In this document: one piece after another, positions 45,998-55,186 of the stretch
Numbering within the stretch: the first letter of the stretch is position 1
Layout: every line of letters begins with the position of its first letter
From: CAWBRT01 sp963791145
Lineage (GTDB): Bacteria > Acidobacteriota > Terriglobia > Terriglobales > Acidobacteriaceae
Reading direction: 5' to 3'
Assembly (NCBI GenBank): GCA_963791145.1
Contig: CAWBRT010000003.1
Location: 1-64,000 of the forward strand
DNA: 64,000 nt
Made by a program: the position numbers and the translations under genes
Notes under the pieces: generated by a model
Seen by the model: the letters and a program-made list of their open reading frames with translations, nothing else
What the model was told of the DNA's origin: nothing
Databases searched by the model: none

Positions 45998-47761
45998 TCA
46001 GCGTGATACTTTCTGCGCTTTTGGTTTCGGCACGGTTTCCTTGATCTCACCGGCGCGGCAGAAGCTGAAGTCGCATCCCTCCGTTGCCTGCGTCACCGAT
46101 TCGTAGAACAGCTTGCGGTAGCCACGCTGGTTCTTGATTTCGGGTTTCACCCAGGCGGCCGCGCGCGCCTTCATCTCCGCGTCGCTAATCAGCAGCGAGA
46201 TCGTACGCTCGGAGACGCTGAGGCGAATGCGGTCCCCCGAGCGGACAAATGCCAATGGCCCGCCGAGCGCCGCTTCCGGCACCAGGTGCAGAACTATCGT
46301 GCCGAACGCGGTGCCGCTCATGCGGCCGTCAGAGATGCGGACCATGTCCTTGACGCCCTGCTTGCCCAGTTTTTTGGGGATCGGAAGATAACCGGCCTCA
46401 GGCATGCCGGGATGACCGATAGGGCCGATGTTCTTGAGCACCAGAATGTCGTCGGCTTTGACGTCCAGGTTGGGATCGTCGATGCGGTTCGCCATGTCCT
46501 GGGCGTTCTCGAAGACCACGGCGCGGCCTTCGTGCTCCATCAGGTTGGCCGAGGCGGCAGACTGCTTGATGAGCGCACCGCCGGGAGCGAGATTGCCGCG
46601 CAGCACGGCCACTCCGCCAACTTTGTAAATCGGATTGCTCAAGGGGCGAACGAGGTCCTGCTTGAATCCGGGACCGGCCTTTTCAATCTCTTCGCCCATC
46701 GTACGTCCGGTGACGGTCAGGGCGTCCAGGTGCAGCAGCGGCTTCAGCTCGCGCAGCAGGGCGGGCATTCCGCCGGCCTTATGGAAGTCCTCCATGTAGC
46801 CCTGGCCGGAAGGCTTGAGATCGACCAGCACGGGCGTCTCGCGACTCATGGCGTCCCAGCCGTTGAGGTCGATGCCGATCCCGAGGCGTCCGGCGATGGC
46901 CGTCAGGTGCACGATGCCATTGGTCGATCCGCCGATGGCCAGCAGCACGCGCATGGCGTTCTCGATGGACTTGGCGGTGATGATCTTGTCGGGGGTGAGC
47001 TTCTGCTGGATCATGCGCACGGCCTGCGCGCCGGTCTCTTCAGCGATGCGCATGCGGTCAGCCGTGACGGCCGGCGGGCAGGCGCCGCCGGGAAGCATCA
47101 TGCCCAGCCCTTCCACCATGCAGGCGACGGTCGAAGCCGTGCCCATTACGCCGCAGTAGCCGACGCTGGGAACCAGCGCATTGTTGACGTCCTCGATCTC
47201 CTCGGCGTCGATCTGCTCGCCGCGGTACATCGCCCAGTAGCGGCGGCAATCGGTGCAGGCGCCTACGCGCGTTCCGCGATGCCCGCCGGTCAGCATGGGA
47301 CCGCTCACCAGCGAGATGGCGGGAATGCCGGCCGAGGCCGCGCCCATCAACTGCGCCGGAACGGTTTTGTCGCAACCGCCGATCATGACCACCGAATCCA
47401 TGGGCTGCGCGCGGATCATCTCTTCCGTGTCGATCGACATCAGGTTGCGCAGGAACATGCTGGTGGGATAGGCGAAGCTCTCATGCAGCGAGATGGTGGG
47501 AAAGACCATCGGCAGGCCGCCGGCCAGCATGACCCCGCGCTTGATCGCCTCGATCATCTGCGGCGCGTTGCCGTGGCAGGGATTGTACTCGCTCCCGGTA
47601 TTGATGATGCCGACGATGGGACGCTTCAGCACATCGTTGGTGTAACCGGCGCCTTTGATGAATGCCTTGCGCAAAAACAGCGAGAACTCTTCATCGCCGT
47701 AACTGGTCAGGCCCTTGCGCAGGCCGGTCTTCTCCTTGCTATTGCCGTTTTTCTTTTCCAT
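45998..47761 (-). CDS. IlvD/Edd family dehydratase (sugar-acid or dihydroxy-acid)
   Basis: This 587-aa Fe-S dehydratase has the conserved Cys of IGGCDKTVPAQLMGA, the CTDC pair in VGACTDCRRYWAMYRGE, GGSTNGIVHL and the C-terminal GRMSGTAFGTIVLH. The start region GLTSYGDEEFSLFLRKAF and the end EGCDFSF resemble the pentonate/sugar-acid dehydratase branch (L-arabinonate, D-xylonate) more than biosynthetic IlvD, so the substrate is uncertain. ATG 47761 with GGAG upstream is preferred over 47794. It is transcribed alone and ends in a strong terminator. Confidence 0.88.
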   Translation of the reverse strand: MEKKNGNSKEKTGLRKGLTSYGDEEFSLFLRKAFIKGAGYTNDVLKRPIVGIINTGSEYNPCHGNAPQMIEAIKRGVMLAGGLPMVFPTISLHESFAYPTSMFLRNLMSIDTEEMIRAQPMDSVVMIGGCDKTVPAQLMGAASAGIPAISLVSGPMLTGGHRGTRVGACTDCRRYWAMYRGEQIDAEEIEDVNNALVPSVGYCGVMGTASTVACMVEGLGMMLPGGACPPAVTADRMRIAEETGAQAVRMIQQKLTPDKIITAKSIENAMRVLLAIGGSTNGIVHLTAIAGRLGIGIDLNGWDAMSRETPVLVDLKPSGQGYMEDFHKAGGMPALLRELKPLLHLDALTVTGRTMGEEIEKAGPGFKQDLVRPLSNPIYKVGGVAVLRGNLAPGGALIKQSAASANLMEHEGRAVVFENAQDMANRIDDPNLDVKADDILVLKNIGPIGHPGMPEAGYLPIPKKLGKQGVKDMVRISDGRMSGTAFGTIVLHLVPEAALGGPLAFVRSGDRIRLSVSERTISLLISDAEMKARAAAWVKPEIKNQRGYRKLFYESVTQATEGCDFSFCRAGEIKETVPKPKAQKVSR

Positions 47762-47861
47762 AGGAAGCAGCTCCGGGAACGGGCGGTTACGCATGTATCT
47801 GTAATCGCCTTGATTAGATGAGAACTTCTCGAAACCTAACGCCGAAGCGGCGGCATGTCAA

Positions 47862-48000
47862 ATTAGGGATTAGGGGATAGGGAATAGGGAATAGGGTCGA
47901 ATCGAACCGCAATCATATTACTCCGCGGGCGCGCAAGACTGAGAGATGCAGCCATCAAACTACGATCCGCCTATTCACTATCCCTAATCCCTAACCCCTG
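47862..48000. repeat. Inverted pair of heptamer arrays (GGGATTA/CCCTAAT)
   Basis: Positions 47862-47897 hold five GGGNATA units; 47978-48000 hold the inverse CCCTAAT units, 80 nt apart. The pair lies upstream of the dehydratase gene and downstream of the exported Gly/Tyr-rich gene. Confidence 0.8.
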
Positions 48001-48006
48001 ATCGCA

Positions 48007-48774
48007 TCACTGCGCTTGGTCAGGTATGCGAAATTCCAGGCCACGGCTCTGATTCTGCCGGATGGTCTCCGCAACATCCAACTCGGCGATCGGTATGCGC
48101 GCGCGGCGGCCGGAGAGAACGAACAGGGTCGATCCCATGATGGCGTAGTTCTCCACTTCCTGCTTGTGGCCGTCGCGAAATACCAGCACGGTGGGTTCGG
48201 AGATATCTTCCGATCCGTTGGCCGTGGTGACCTTCTTGGCGGTGGCGGCGGAGGAAGCGGCTCCGCTGGAAGCCTGCGTCTCAGCGGCGCTTGCCTGTGG
48301 CGGCGGAGGCATAAGCGGTGCAGCGGGATAGTAGCTCGCCTGCGGGGCGTTGAGGGGCCCGGGAGGTCCGGCATATCCCGGTGGATATGGGTATCCCGCA
48401 TAGGGACCGGAGTTAAATGTCCCGGGGACGTAGCCGGTGTAATAACCGGGAGTCATGTCGTAGTCGGAATAGTCGTAATCGAAAGGAAGGTAGCCGCCGT
48501 AGTAAACCGGCGAGTAGCCGCCCCAGCGATTGAACACAAAGGGACGATGTGGAAAATGATGATGCGGAAAGCCGGGCCTCGGGAAGACGGTTCCGGCACC
48601 AAAGAAGGTTCCGCCGTTACGGAATGCCAAAGAGTTCGCTGCAGTGGCGGCGCCGGCGGCGGTGCCCAATCTCGCCCGGTCAGTGGAGGTGATTCCCATG
48701 CCTCGAACTTGCGCAACCGAGACGGTGGAAATCGCGAGGGAGAAAAGCAGAAGCCCGGTACGAAAGTGTCCCAT
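48007..48774 (-). CDS. Exported Gly/Tyr/Pro-rich protein
   Basis: This 255-aa protein has a signal peptide (about residues 1-22), a middle region very rich in Gly, Tyr, Pro, Phe and His (residues 55-150, HHHFPHRPF and repeated GY), and a conserved-looking C-terminus VLVFRDGHKQEVENYAIMG then LFVLSGRRARIPIAEL. The C-terminal module with a flexible repeat-like spacer recurs in acidobacterial exported proteins. Function is unknown; a surface or envelope role is plausible. Confidence 0.75.
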   Translation of the reverse strand: MGHFRTGLLLFSLAISTVSVAQVRGMGITSTDRARLGTAAGAATAANSLAFRNGGTFFGAGTVFPRPGFPHHHFPHRPFVFNRWGGYSPVYYGGYLPFDYDYSDYDMTPGYYTGYVPGTFNSGPYAGYPYPPGYAGPPGPLNAPQASYYPAAPLMPPPPQASAAETQASSGAASSAATAKKVTTANGSEDISEPTVLVFRDGHKQEVENYAIMGSTLFVLSGRRARIPIAELDVAETIRQNQSRGLEFRIPDQAQ

Positions 48775-48954
48775 ACTGCACCACCCTCTTCATCATAACC
48801 CTGTTGTAAAGAGGACGTTCTGCTCATTAGATGCGGCAGGGATACGGCAAGCATCCGATTCAAACCAAGCAGGCCAAACGCCGCTAACCGGAAGAACCCT
48901 GGACAGCCACTCGCGAGCCACGCCGGTCCGGAGCACGGGACAGCGTTGCCGGAG

Positions 48955-50199
48955 TCAGTAACCGCGCGCGAGGTGCACCAGGCCGACCACGCTGAATCCG
49001 GCTTGCGCCAGAATCATGCTGTAAGCGCCGGCAACCGCCCAGGCATGACAGCGGCGGTTCTCAAACAGGTCGGCGAAGACACCGGCGGTGAAGACGATCA
49101 GAAAAGGCAGGCAATAAAAAAGGAAGGTCGGCCCGGTCGTTGCCGGGGTCAGCAAGGCAAACAGCGTCAGTTCCAACACAACCAGCAGCGGCGCGGTATT
49201 ACCGAAAAAACGGGCGCGCGGCCAAAGCAAGTAGCAGACCAACGCGATGACGCTCAATATGGCGGCGGCCGAGGCCTCGCGCAGATAAAACGATGCGACG
49301 GCTCCGGCCAGGGTTCCGCGCAGCGCCGCGGGCGAGAACGCGAACCAGCCGGCGTTCATCAGCGAGCGAGCCAGCCAGATAAGGCTGGCGCCGTGGACGA
49401 TCCAGAGAAAGGCCAGGGCCACCAGGCAGGCGCTTCCCAGGATCGCCAGCGCCGCACCCTTGCGCTCCGGAACCGCCCAGAGCATGAAGGCCAGCGCCAG
49501 CGGCAGCAGAAGCGTCAGCGAGAACTGCGCACCCACCATGATGCCGATGGCGATTCCCAGCAGGCAGATGCGCTTGCGGTTCCAGAGCAGGGCGTTGCGC
49601 GGAGCGTAGAGCGTATGCGCCACGGCGATGGCGGTGAAAACCGTGCCGAAGGCTCCCCAGGCTCCAAGAATCTCGGGCCCGGCCAGCGAACTGCGCACCA
49701 CCAGCGCGGGCGTAAAGCAATAAAGACCAATGGCCACGTATCCGCCCCGGTTGCCGTAGAGGCGGCGCGAGACATACCACACCGAAGCGCCGAGCAGCAC
49801 TCCGGCGGCGAGGAACGGCGCCCGCACCAGCCAGCGATAGCGGTCCAGCGTGACCGGGTCCAGCGGCACAGTTCCCGTAGAACGCAGCGCCAGAGGCAAA
49901 ATGCCCATGACCGCGGCTTCGTCGGCCAGCGCGGAGCGGCGACTGACGGCATCGCGCGTGCCATGCGCCAGGGCGATTCCGCGCAGGATGGAATTCCCCT
50001 CGGCTTGCGTGAGCGGCACGTTGGCAATGAACAGCCCGGCTTGCAGAAGGAAAAGCAGCAGCAACAGCGCGGCAAAGACTTGAGGCGGACCGTGGCGCCG
50101 GACTTTGTTCTCAGCGGACATGTGCGTCACAGTTGTATCACGACCTTCGCTGCGGCTGGACGTTGCCATCTGCAAACGTTCACGCTCCGCTGGCGCCAT
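48955..50199 (-). CDS. GT39-like polytopic membrane protein
   Basis: A polytopic protein of up to 414 aa with about ten hydrophobic segments from residue 40 on. It resembles the PMT/GT39 superfamily of lipid-linked sugar transferases, with the N-terminal periplasmic loop signature PLTQAEGNSILRG and Asp/Glu near the membrane face. The true start is uncertain (50199, 50169 or 50121), because the longest form overlaps the upstream permease by 20 nt and no ribosome site is convincing. It follows the zinc-type permease, but a functional link is unclear. Confidence 0.72.
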   Translation of the reverse strand: MAPAERERLQMATSSRSEGRDTTVTHMSAENKVRRHGPPQVFAALLLLLFLLQAGLFIANVPLTQAEGNSILRGIALAHGTRDAVSRRSALADEAAVMGILPLALRSTGTVPLDPVTLDRYRWLVRAPFLAAGVLLGASVWYVSRRLYGNRGGYVAIGLYCFTPALVVRSSLAGPEILGAWGAFGTVFTAIAVAHTLYAPRNALLWNRKRICLLGIAIGIMVGAQFSLTLLLPLALAFMLWAVPERKGAALAILGSACLVALAFLWIVHGASLIWLARSLMNAGWFAFSPAALRGTLAGAVASFYLREASAAAILSVIALVCYLLWPRARFFGNTAPLLVVLELTLFALLTPATTGPTFLFYCLPFLIVFTAGVFADLFENRRCHAWAVAGAYSMILAQAGFSVVGLVHLARGY

Positions 50200-51013
50200 G
50201 GCGGTACAGGTGGTGCAGCGCGTACATCACCAGCAGAATTCCGCCAAAGGTACAGACAATGGTAGCGCCGGTCGGCAGGTCCAGAAACACCGAAAGATAG
50301 ACGCCCAGGGCTGAGACCAGCGTGCCCATCGTCCACCCGATGGCCAGCCGCGGCACCACGCGGTCGGCGAACAGCATGGCGCCGACAGAGGGCACAATGA
50401 GGTAACAGAAGACCAGCAGCACGCCGGCGATGGCCACCGATGAGGTCACGACAAAGCCGAACGAAGCATAAAACAGGAAATCCCAGAGACGGATGGATAT
50501 GCCTTCCGCCTCCGCCTGCTTGGGATCGATCGAGATAAGCAGGAATTTCCGGCGAAAGATGTAGTGGAAGACGCCGATGGCGCCGTAGAGGACGGCTGTC
50601 TTGATTACATCGTGGCGCGAGACGGCCAGGATGTTGCCGACCAGCATGTCCTTGAGATGTTCGGTTTCGCCGGTGGCCTTGCTCATGGCCAGAATGGCGG
50701 CGGCGGAGGCGACCGCGTAGGCAATGCCGATGAAGGCCTCCAGCGGGATGCGGGTGGCGCGGCGCGAGCGGGCGAGGGAAAAAATGCCCGCGCCCAAAAA
50801 GGTAAACGCCAGGCTGATCCAATAAGCTTCGGCGCCGTGCGGGTCCATGCCGGCCAGAATGGCGATGGTCGCGCCCAGGGCGGCAATCTGCGCCAGCGCC
50901 AGGTCGACGAAAATCACCCCGCGCTCCACTACGTGCACGCCAAGGTAGGCATGGATGCCGGTCAGGATCAAACTCGCCAAAAACGGCAGCAACAGGAATT
51001 CGAGCATTTCCAT
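50180..51013 (-). CDS. znuB: Zinc/manganese-type ABC transporter permease (ZnuB family)
   Basis: This 277-aa membrane protein has about eight hydrophobic segments and the ABC-3 family signature (ERGVIFVDLALAQIAALGAT, VFCYLIVPSVGAMLF and LSVFLDLPTGATIV). It should pass Zn2+ or Mn2+ across the inner membrane with a ZnuA binding protein and a ZnuC ATPase. The ATG at 51013 is chosen; a longer frame from 51037 adds eight residues. No ATPase gene is adjacent. Confidence 0.87.
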   Translation of the reverse strand: MEMLEFLLLPFLASLILTGIHAYLGVHVVERGVIFVDLALAQIAALGATIAILAGMDPHGAEAYWISLAFTFLGAGIFSLARSRRATRIPLEAFIGIAYAVASAAAILAMSKATGETEHLKDMLVGNILAVSRHDVIKTAVLYGAIGVFHYIFRRKFLLISIDPKQAEAEGISIRLWDFLFYASFGFVVTSSVAIAGVLLVFCYLIVPSVGAMLFADRVVPRLAIGWTMGTLVSALGVYLSVFLDLPTGATIVCTFGGILLVMYALHHLYRHGASGA

Positions 51014-51037
51014 GAGGACGGTTCTTCTCCGTACCAA

Positions 51038-51972
51038 TTACGGCAGGCTCTTGAACGCATTCACCAGCTGCTGGATATCGTAATCGAACAGCTTGAAATA
51101 GTCGGTCACTCCTTTTTCGCCGCCCACCGAAGGACACATGACCAGCACCTTGCCCCCGGTCTCGCGGGCGATGCTGTTGGGCGTCTTCAGGTCGAAGTAG
51201 GGCTCAACCATGATGATCTTTACATTGCCGCGCCGCATCTCCTTGATCAGATCAAGGGTGTGGCTGGGGGTGGGCGGAATTCCTGGGCGCGGCTCCACGT
51301 AGCCCACCACCTGCAAATGAAAATGCTTGGCGAAATTGGGCCACGAGTTGTGATAGGAGACGACCTTGCGTCCCGCATAGGGCCGCATCTCGGCATCCCA
51401 CTTCTGTTTCTGCCGCCGCGAGGCGCTTGTCGAAATCCTGGAAGCGCTGCTGGAAGTAAGCGGCGTCGTCCGGATCGAGCTGCGCCAGCTTGTCGGCGAT
51501 GCCCTTGGCGATGCGGCGTCCGTTGTCGGGATCAAGCCAGTAGTGAGGGTTGCCCTGCGGGTGCACGTCGCCCATGGCGCGCGTGATCTGGCCTCGGGGA
51601 ATCTCCAGGATTTCGGCGAACTGCGAGGCGTCCAGGTAGCCGGGCGAACTGGGCTGAATTCGCGGGTTGCCGCTTTGCGTTATCAGCGGCGGCAGCCACC
51701 CGATCTCCAGCTCAGGCCCACGGTGACGAGCAGGTCGGCGTGGCGAAGGTGCAGCAGGAAACTGGGCTTGGCCTCGACGAAATGCGGGTCCTGATAGCCC
51801 TTGGCGATTGGACTACCGTAATGCGGTCGCCGCCCACTTCCTGCGCCAACGCCGCCAGGTCGGTCGTAGAGGTTACCACGTTAAGTTTCTTGGCCTGCGC
51901 CAGGGGCGCAAGCAGCGGAACGGCGAGCAACAGCAGCGCTGTCATGCGAAGAAAAGCAGGAAAGCGATTCAT
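51038..51972 (-). CDS. znuA: Zinc/manganese ABC transporter substrate-binding protein (ZnuA family), three frameshifts
   Basis: Fragments in three frames together cover a ZnuA/TroA-like protein of about 310 aa. It has a signal peptide (51972; ALLLLAVPLLAPLAQA), KKLNVVTSTTDLAALAQEVG, the metal-site Asp-Pro-His segment YQDPHFVEAKPSFL, HPQGNPHYWLDPDNG, VSYHNSWPNFAKHF and the C-terminal VEPYFDLKTPN. The frame changes near 51802, 51712 and 51415. The conserved His and Asp metal ligands are spread over all fragments, so indel errors are the likely cause. It lies between the porin and the permease. Confidence 0.88.
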
Positions 51973-51987
51973 GATTCCTTTCCCCGC

Positions 51988-53496
51988 CTAGAACGGGTGG
52001 GCGCCGTGGGCGCCCAGCACAAACTGTATCTGTCCCAATAGTTCATTGGCGTTGATTCCCTCAGCATACCGGGTTAAGCGATACTGTGCCCGTAGCTGGA
52101 GGAATTCGCTGGGCCAGTAGGTCAGCACCAGCGAGGTGCCATGATCGATGCCGGGCGTGGTGGCACGCTCCGAGGAGTCGTAGCGCCCGCCGATGAACCA
52201 TCTCCTGGCCAATTGGTAATCCGCCGAGGCATAGAAGCCAAACGAGCGCTTGGTCATCGGGATGAACTGCTGACTCAAAGGAAACGCCATCGACAAATTA
52301 CTGGTCAACGCATTGAGCTGCTGGCGCTGATTCCAGATGAATTCGCCTCGGCCGATGAAGGAATGATAGATCGACCGGCGCAGTGGCTTCCAGCGCAAGG
52401 TGGCATCGGCGCCGTAGAGATAGGTAATGAACTGGCGCCCCGGGAAGGCGGTCAGCACGTCCGCCGTGGTCAGGCTGCCGTTAGTACCCGTGCCGAGCAA
52501 ACTGGCGGTCGACGGGATCACATTGGGCAGGAAGAAGTTCTGTCCAAGCGAGATCGTTGTGCACTGGCGATTGTTGCTCCCAGGTTCCCCAGATCGCTGT
52601 GGCCGCGGGCGAAGGAAACGCCGATGTCGAGGTTGGTCGATTCCGTGATGTCCTTGTAACCGCGCAGGTGAGCAACCGTGCTGACGTCGTTCTTGCGGGA
52701 AGAGGCAAACAGCGGGTGCAGAACCGGAGTCGCCGGAATCTCCCCGGAACACCTGGCCTGTGCCTTCGAAGAAGATCTTCCTGGGCCCGGCGAAGGCACG
52801 CGTAATCGACAGTCCGGCGTCGTTGATGCCATCCTCCCCGCCGACTAGATTGTCGGTGACCAGCGGCCGGTCAGCCCAGGGCAGGACGTGATTGTGCAGA
52901 GTGTTCACTTTCCCGAAGGCGGCTCGCATCTTGCCGACGCGAGCGACGAATCCGGCCGGCAGCGAGGTGAAGGTGATGTAGCCCTCTTCCAGCCCCACGC
53001 CCTGCTCGCCGAAGGTAATGAAGAAATCGCCGCGCGCGTAGGGATCGACGATCGCCTGAACGCCGAGTTCGGACTCGTGCATCTCGAAAGAACGGAACTG
53101 ACTCTGTTGCGCGAAGCGCGGAGGCGAATTGCCGCCCGCCGAGCCCAGGAAGTCGCCGATCATGCTGATATCCGGATTGAGGGCTTTAGCCAGAGCGGTG
53201 GCGCCTCCGAAGCGCGGTTGCGGCGCGGGGGTGGCTTCGCCGGCAGCCTGCGCTTCGGCGGGCTGCGGCGTCGCCGGCGGCGCAGCGGGAGCGGCAGCTA
53301 TGGTATTGGCCGGGGCCGGTTGCGACTGCACCATGCGCAACTGCCCTTCGAGCGTGATTACGCGCTCCTGCAGCTCCTTGATCTGCTGCTGCATGAGTTC
53401 CAGCGATGAAGTTCCCGGGGCAGGCGCCTGCTGCGCCCACACGGCAGCCGGGACCACCACAATCAGAATGCAAGCAAGAACCACTAGTTTCTTCAT
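51988..53496 (-). CDS. Outer-membrane porin upstream of znuA, two compensating frameshifts
   Basis: A protein of about 502 aa. After the signal peptide (ending VWAQ) comes a coiled coil (SLELMQQQIKELQERVITLE) and a Pro/Ala linker, then a long beta-barrel with alternating aromatic strands (GDFFITFGEQGVGLEEGYIT) and a terminal aromatic residue (HPF). It resembles trimeric porins. Two opposite one-base changes near 52735 and 52560 put about 60 residues out of frame (real: KDITESTNLDIGVSFARGHS). Its position 15 nt upstream of znuA suggests it lets zinc cross the outer membrane. ATG 53496 is chosen by signal peptide and AGGA. Confidence 0.75.
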   Translation of the reverse strand: MKKLVVLACILIVVVPAAVWAQQAPAPGTSSLELMQQQIKELQERVITLEGQLRMVQSQPAPANTIAAAPAAPPATPQPAEAQAAGEATPAPQPRFGGATALAKALNPDISMIGDFLGSAGGNSPPRFAQQSQFRSFEMHESELGVQAIVDPYARGDFFITFGEQGVGLEEGYITFTSLPAGFVARVGKMRAAFGKVNTLHNHVLPWADRPLVTDNLVGGEDGINDAGLSITRAFAGPRKIFFEGTGQVFRGDSGDSGSAPAVCLFPQERRQHGCSPARLQGHHGIDQPRHRRFLRPRPQRSGEPGSNNRQCTTISLGQNFFLPNVIPSTASLLGTGTNGSLTTADVLTAFPGRQFITYLYGADATLRWKPLRRSIYHSFIGRGEFIWNQRQQLNALTSNLSMAFPLSQQFIPMTKRSFGFYASADYQLARRWFIGGRYDSSERATTPGIDHGTSLVLTYWPSEFLQLRAQYRLTRYAEGINANELLGQIQFVLGAHGAHPF

Positions 53497-53772
53497 GGTA
53501 GTTAATCCTGCGCCCGATGGGCGCGCAATAAAATTGACCTCGCCAGCTCTACAGCGGCCCACAAGGCGCCCGGCCTTGGCCGCTGCGTCTTGAGCCAAAG
53601 ATGAGTTATGGGACCGTCAACTGTGAATCAAGGGCCGCCGCGGGAATAGCTCCCGTTCTGTCCTGCAAACGCCTGATCTGTGTTTGCGAGTGATGGCCTT
53701 CGATTTCCGCCCGAACCGCGAGTGAAGTGTTCAATCGAGACCGACCGAGTCTCGCAGCTCAAATGGCGGATA

Positions 53773-54102
53773 TTAGGAGAACGGGGGCGGGCGCACCTGC
53801 AGGGCGTAGCTCTGCGCCTGGCGCGCTATGGTCTCAATCGAGGAGCGCTCAGCGGCGATGGCCGTCAATACGGGGATGCCGTGAACAATGGGAGTGAACA
53901 GAGATGCCAATCCGGGGCTGGCGCAGAGCCGGCAAACACCATCGTGGGCAGCGGCGATGCCTGTGCCCTGAATCTGCGTTTGTGGAGCGGCTACTGTTTC
54001 GCAGGAATGGACCGCCTGGATAGTGGTGGTAACGAGCAACAAAAGACAGGCGAGGACGATGGTCGCCCGCCGGCCTCTCGTGTCGTGTTTCGATCGTGCC
54101 AT
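53773..54102 (-). CDS. Small exported Cys/His-containing protein
   Basis: This 109-aa protein has a basic start and one membrane/signal helix (about residues 12-33). A short periplasmic part follows with HSCE, HDGVCRLCAS and a hydrophobic tail; the His/Cys pattern could hold metal and recalls DUF2946-type small proteins. It would be the first gene of the porin-znuA-znuB unit, which fits a zinc-responsive operon. ATG 54102 is chosen over 54198. Identification is tentative. Confidence 0.6.
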   Translation of the reverse strand: MARSKHDTRGRRATIVLACLLLLVTTTIQAVHSCETVAAPQTQIQGTGIAAAHDGVCRLCASPGLASLFTPIVHGIPVLTAIAAERSSIETIARQAQSYALQVRPPPFS

Positions 54103-54340
54103 CTTTGAGCTCTGCCACACTGCGCCGGATTCTATGCTCAACCGCAACATTCTACACCGTTTTTTTCGCAGCCTGCGGCGGGCGTCTGCAGGTAGCACCG
54201 CTCCGTCCGGCCCGTGAGCCTGCGGCGCCGGACGCGATTAGCTTTGACTCCGCTTGAGGCATCTGATATCTGTTTCCGGAACCTTTTTCGGAAACCCAGG
54301 GTTGGGTTTCCACTGAGACTGAAGCACCTTGGGAGGAGCC

Positions 54341-55114
54341 TTGACTCGTATTGTTCTGTTGCATTCGTTACTCTCGCTGTTCCTGCTGGCGGCGCTAGCT
54401 TCGCCGGCCGCGGCGGCCGAGTTGAAAGTTATCTGCACTCACGCGTTGACGCCGGCTATGGAAAAGCTGGTGGGCGACTTTGAACGCACCACCGGTAACA
54501 AAGTGGTGATCATTGACTCGACGACGGGCGCTGCCGTAAAGCGTATCCAAGGCGGTGAGAAATTCGATGTTGCCATTCTGGGCGATCCGGCAATCCGCAG
54601 CCTGGCCAAGGAAGGCAAGTTGGCCCCGAAAAGCGTGAAGGCCATTGGTTCCACTGGCGTCGCCATCGGAGTGAAAGCCGGCGCTCCTAAACCGGACATC
54701 AGCACGCCGGCGGCGCTGAAGCAAACGCTGCTGGCGGCCAAGTCAATTGCCTATTCCGATCCCGCGGCGGGAGGCGGCAGCGGCATCCACTTCGCCAAGG
54801 TGGTGCAGCGTCTTGGCATCGCCGACCAACTCAAACCCAAGACCACCCTGGTGGGCGGCGGCGGGGCGGTGGGACCGCTGGCAGCCGAAGGGAAGGTGCA
54901 ATTGGCGGTTCAGATGGAAAGTGAACTGCGCGCCGTCAAGGGAGTCGACGTGGTCGGGCCGCTACCGGGAGACCTTCAGGAAGTGACGCTGTTCTCGGCA
55001 GGCGTGTTCACCGGCAGCAAGAATGCCGCCGGAGGGAAGAAGTTGATCCAGATGCTGAAATCCGCCAAGTCGGCCCCGGTGCTGAAAGCTACCGGAGTGC
55101 AGGTGGCGAAGTAG
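54341..55114 (+). CDS. ModA-like periplasmic substrate-binding protein
   Basis: This 257-aa protein has a signal peptide (about residues 1-25, ending AAAAE). A two-lobe periplasmic binding fold like molybdate-binding ModA follows (KVICTHALTPAMEKLVGDFE, VAILGDPAIRSLAKEG, SIAYSDPAAGGGSGIHFAKV, LFSAGVFTGSKN). TTG 54341 with GGAGGAG upstream is chosen. No permease or ATPase follows, so it may work as an orphan binding or sensor protein, or with a transporter elsewhere. The ligand is uncertain. Confidence 0.85.
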   Translation: MTRIVLLHSLLSLFLLAALASPAAAAELKVICTHALTPAMEKLVGDFERTTGNKVVIIDSTTGAAVKRIQGGEKFDVAILGDPAIRSLAKEGKLAPKSVKAIGSTGVAIGVKAGAPKPDISTPAALKQTLLAAKSIAYSDPAAGGGSGIHFAKVVQRLGIADQLKPKTTLVGGGGAVGPLAAEGKVQLAVQMESELRAVKGVDVVGPLPGDLQEVTLFSAGVFTGSKNAAGGKKLIQMLKSAKSAPVLKATGVQVAK

Positions 55115-55119
55115 ACTCA

Positions 55120-55185
55120 TTAGTGGTTAGGGGTCAGGGATTAGGGATTAGTCTTTCCTAAACCCTAACCCCTATTCCCTAAATC
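55120..55185. repeat. Inverted pair of heptamer arrays
   Basis: G-rich units (55120-55151; GGGATTA) and C-rich units (55156-55185; CCCTAAC) are separated by only about 5 nt and could form an almost continuous hairpin between the ModA-like and trmJ genes. Confidence 0.8.
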
Positions 55186-55186
55186 C

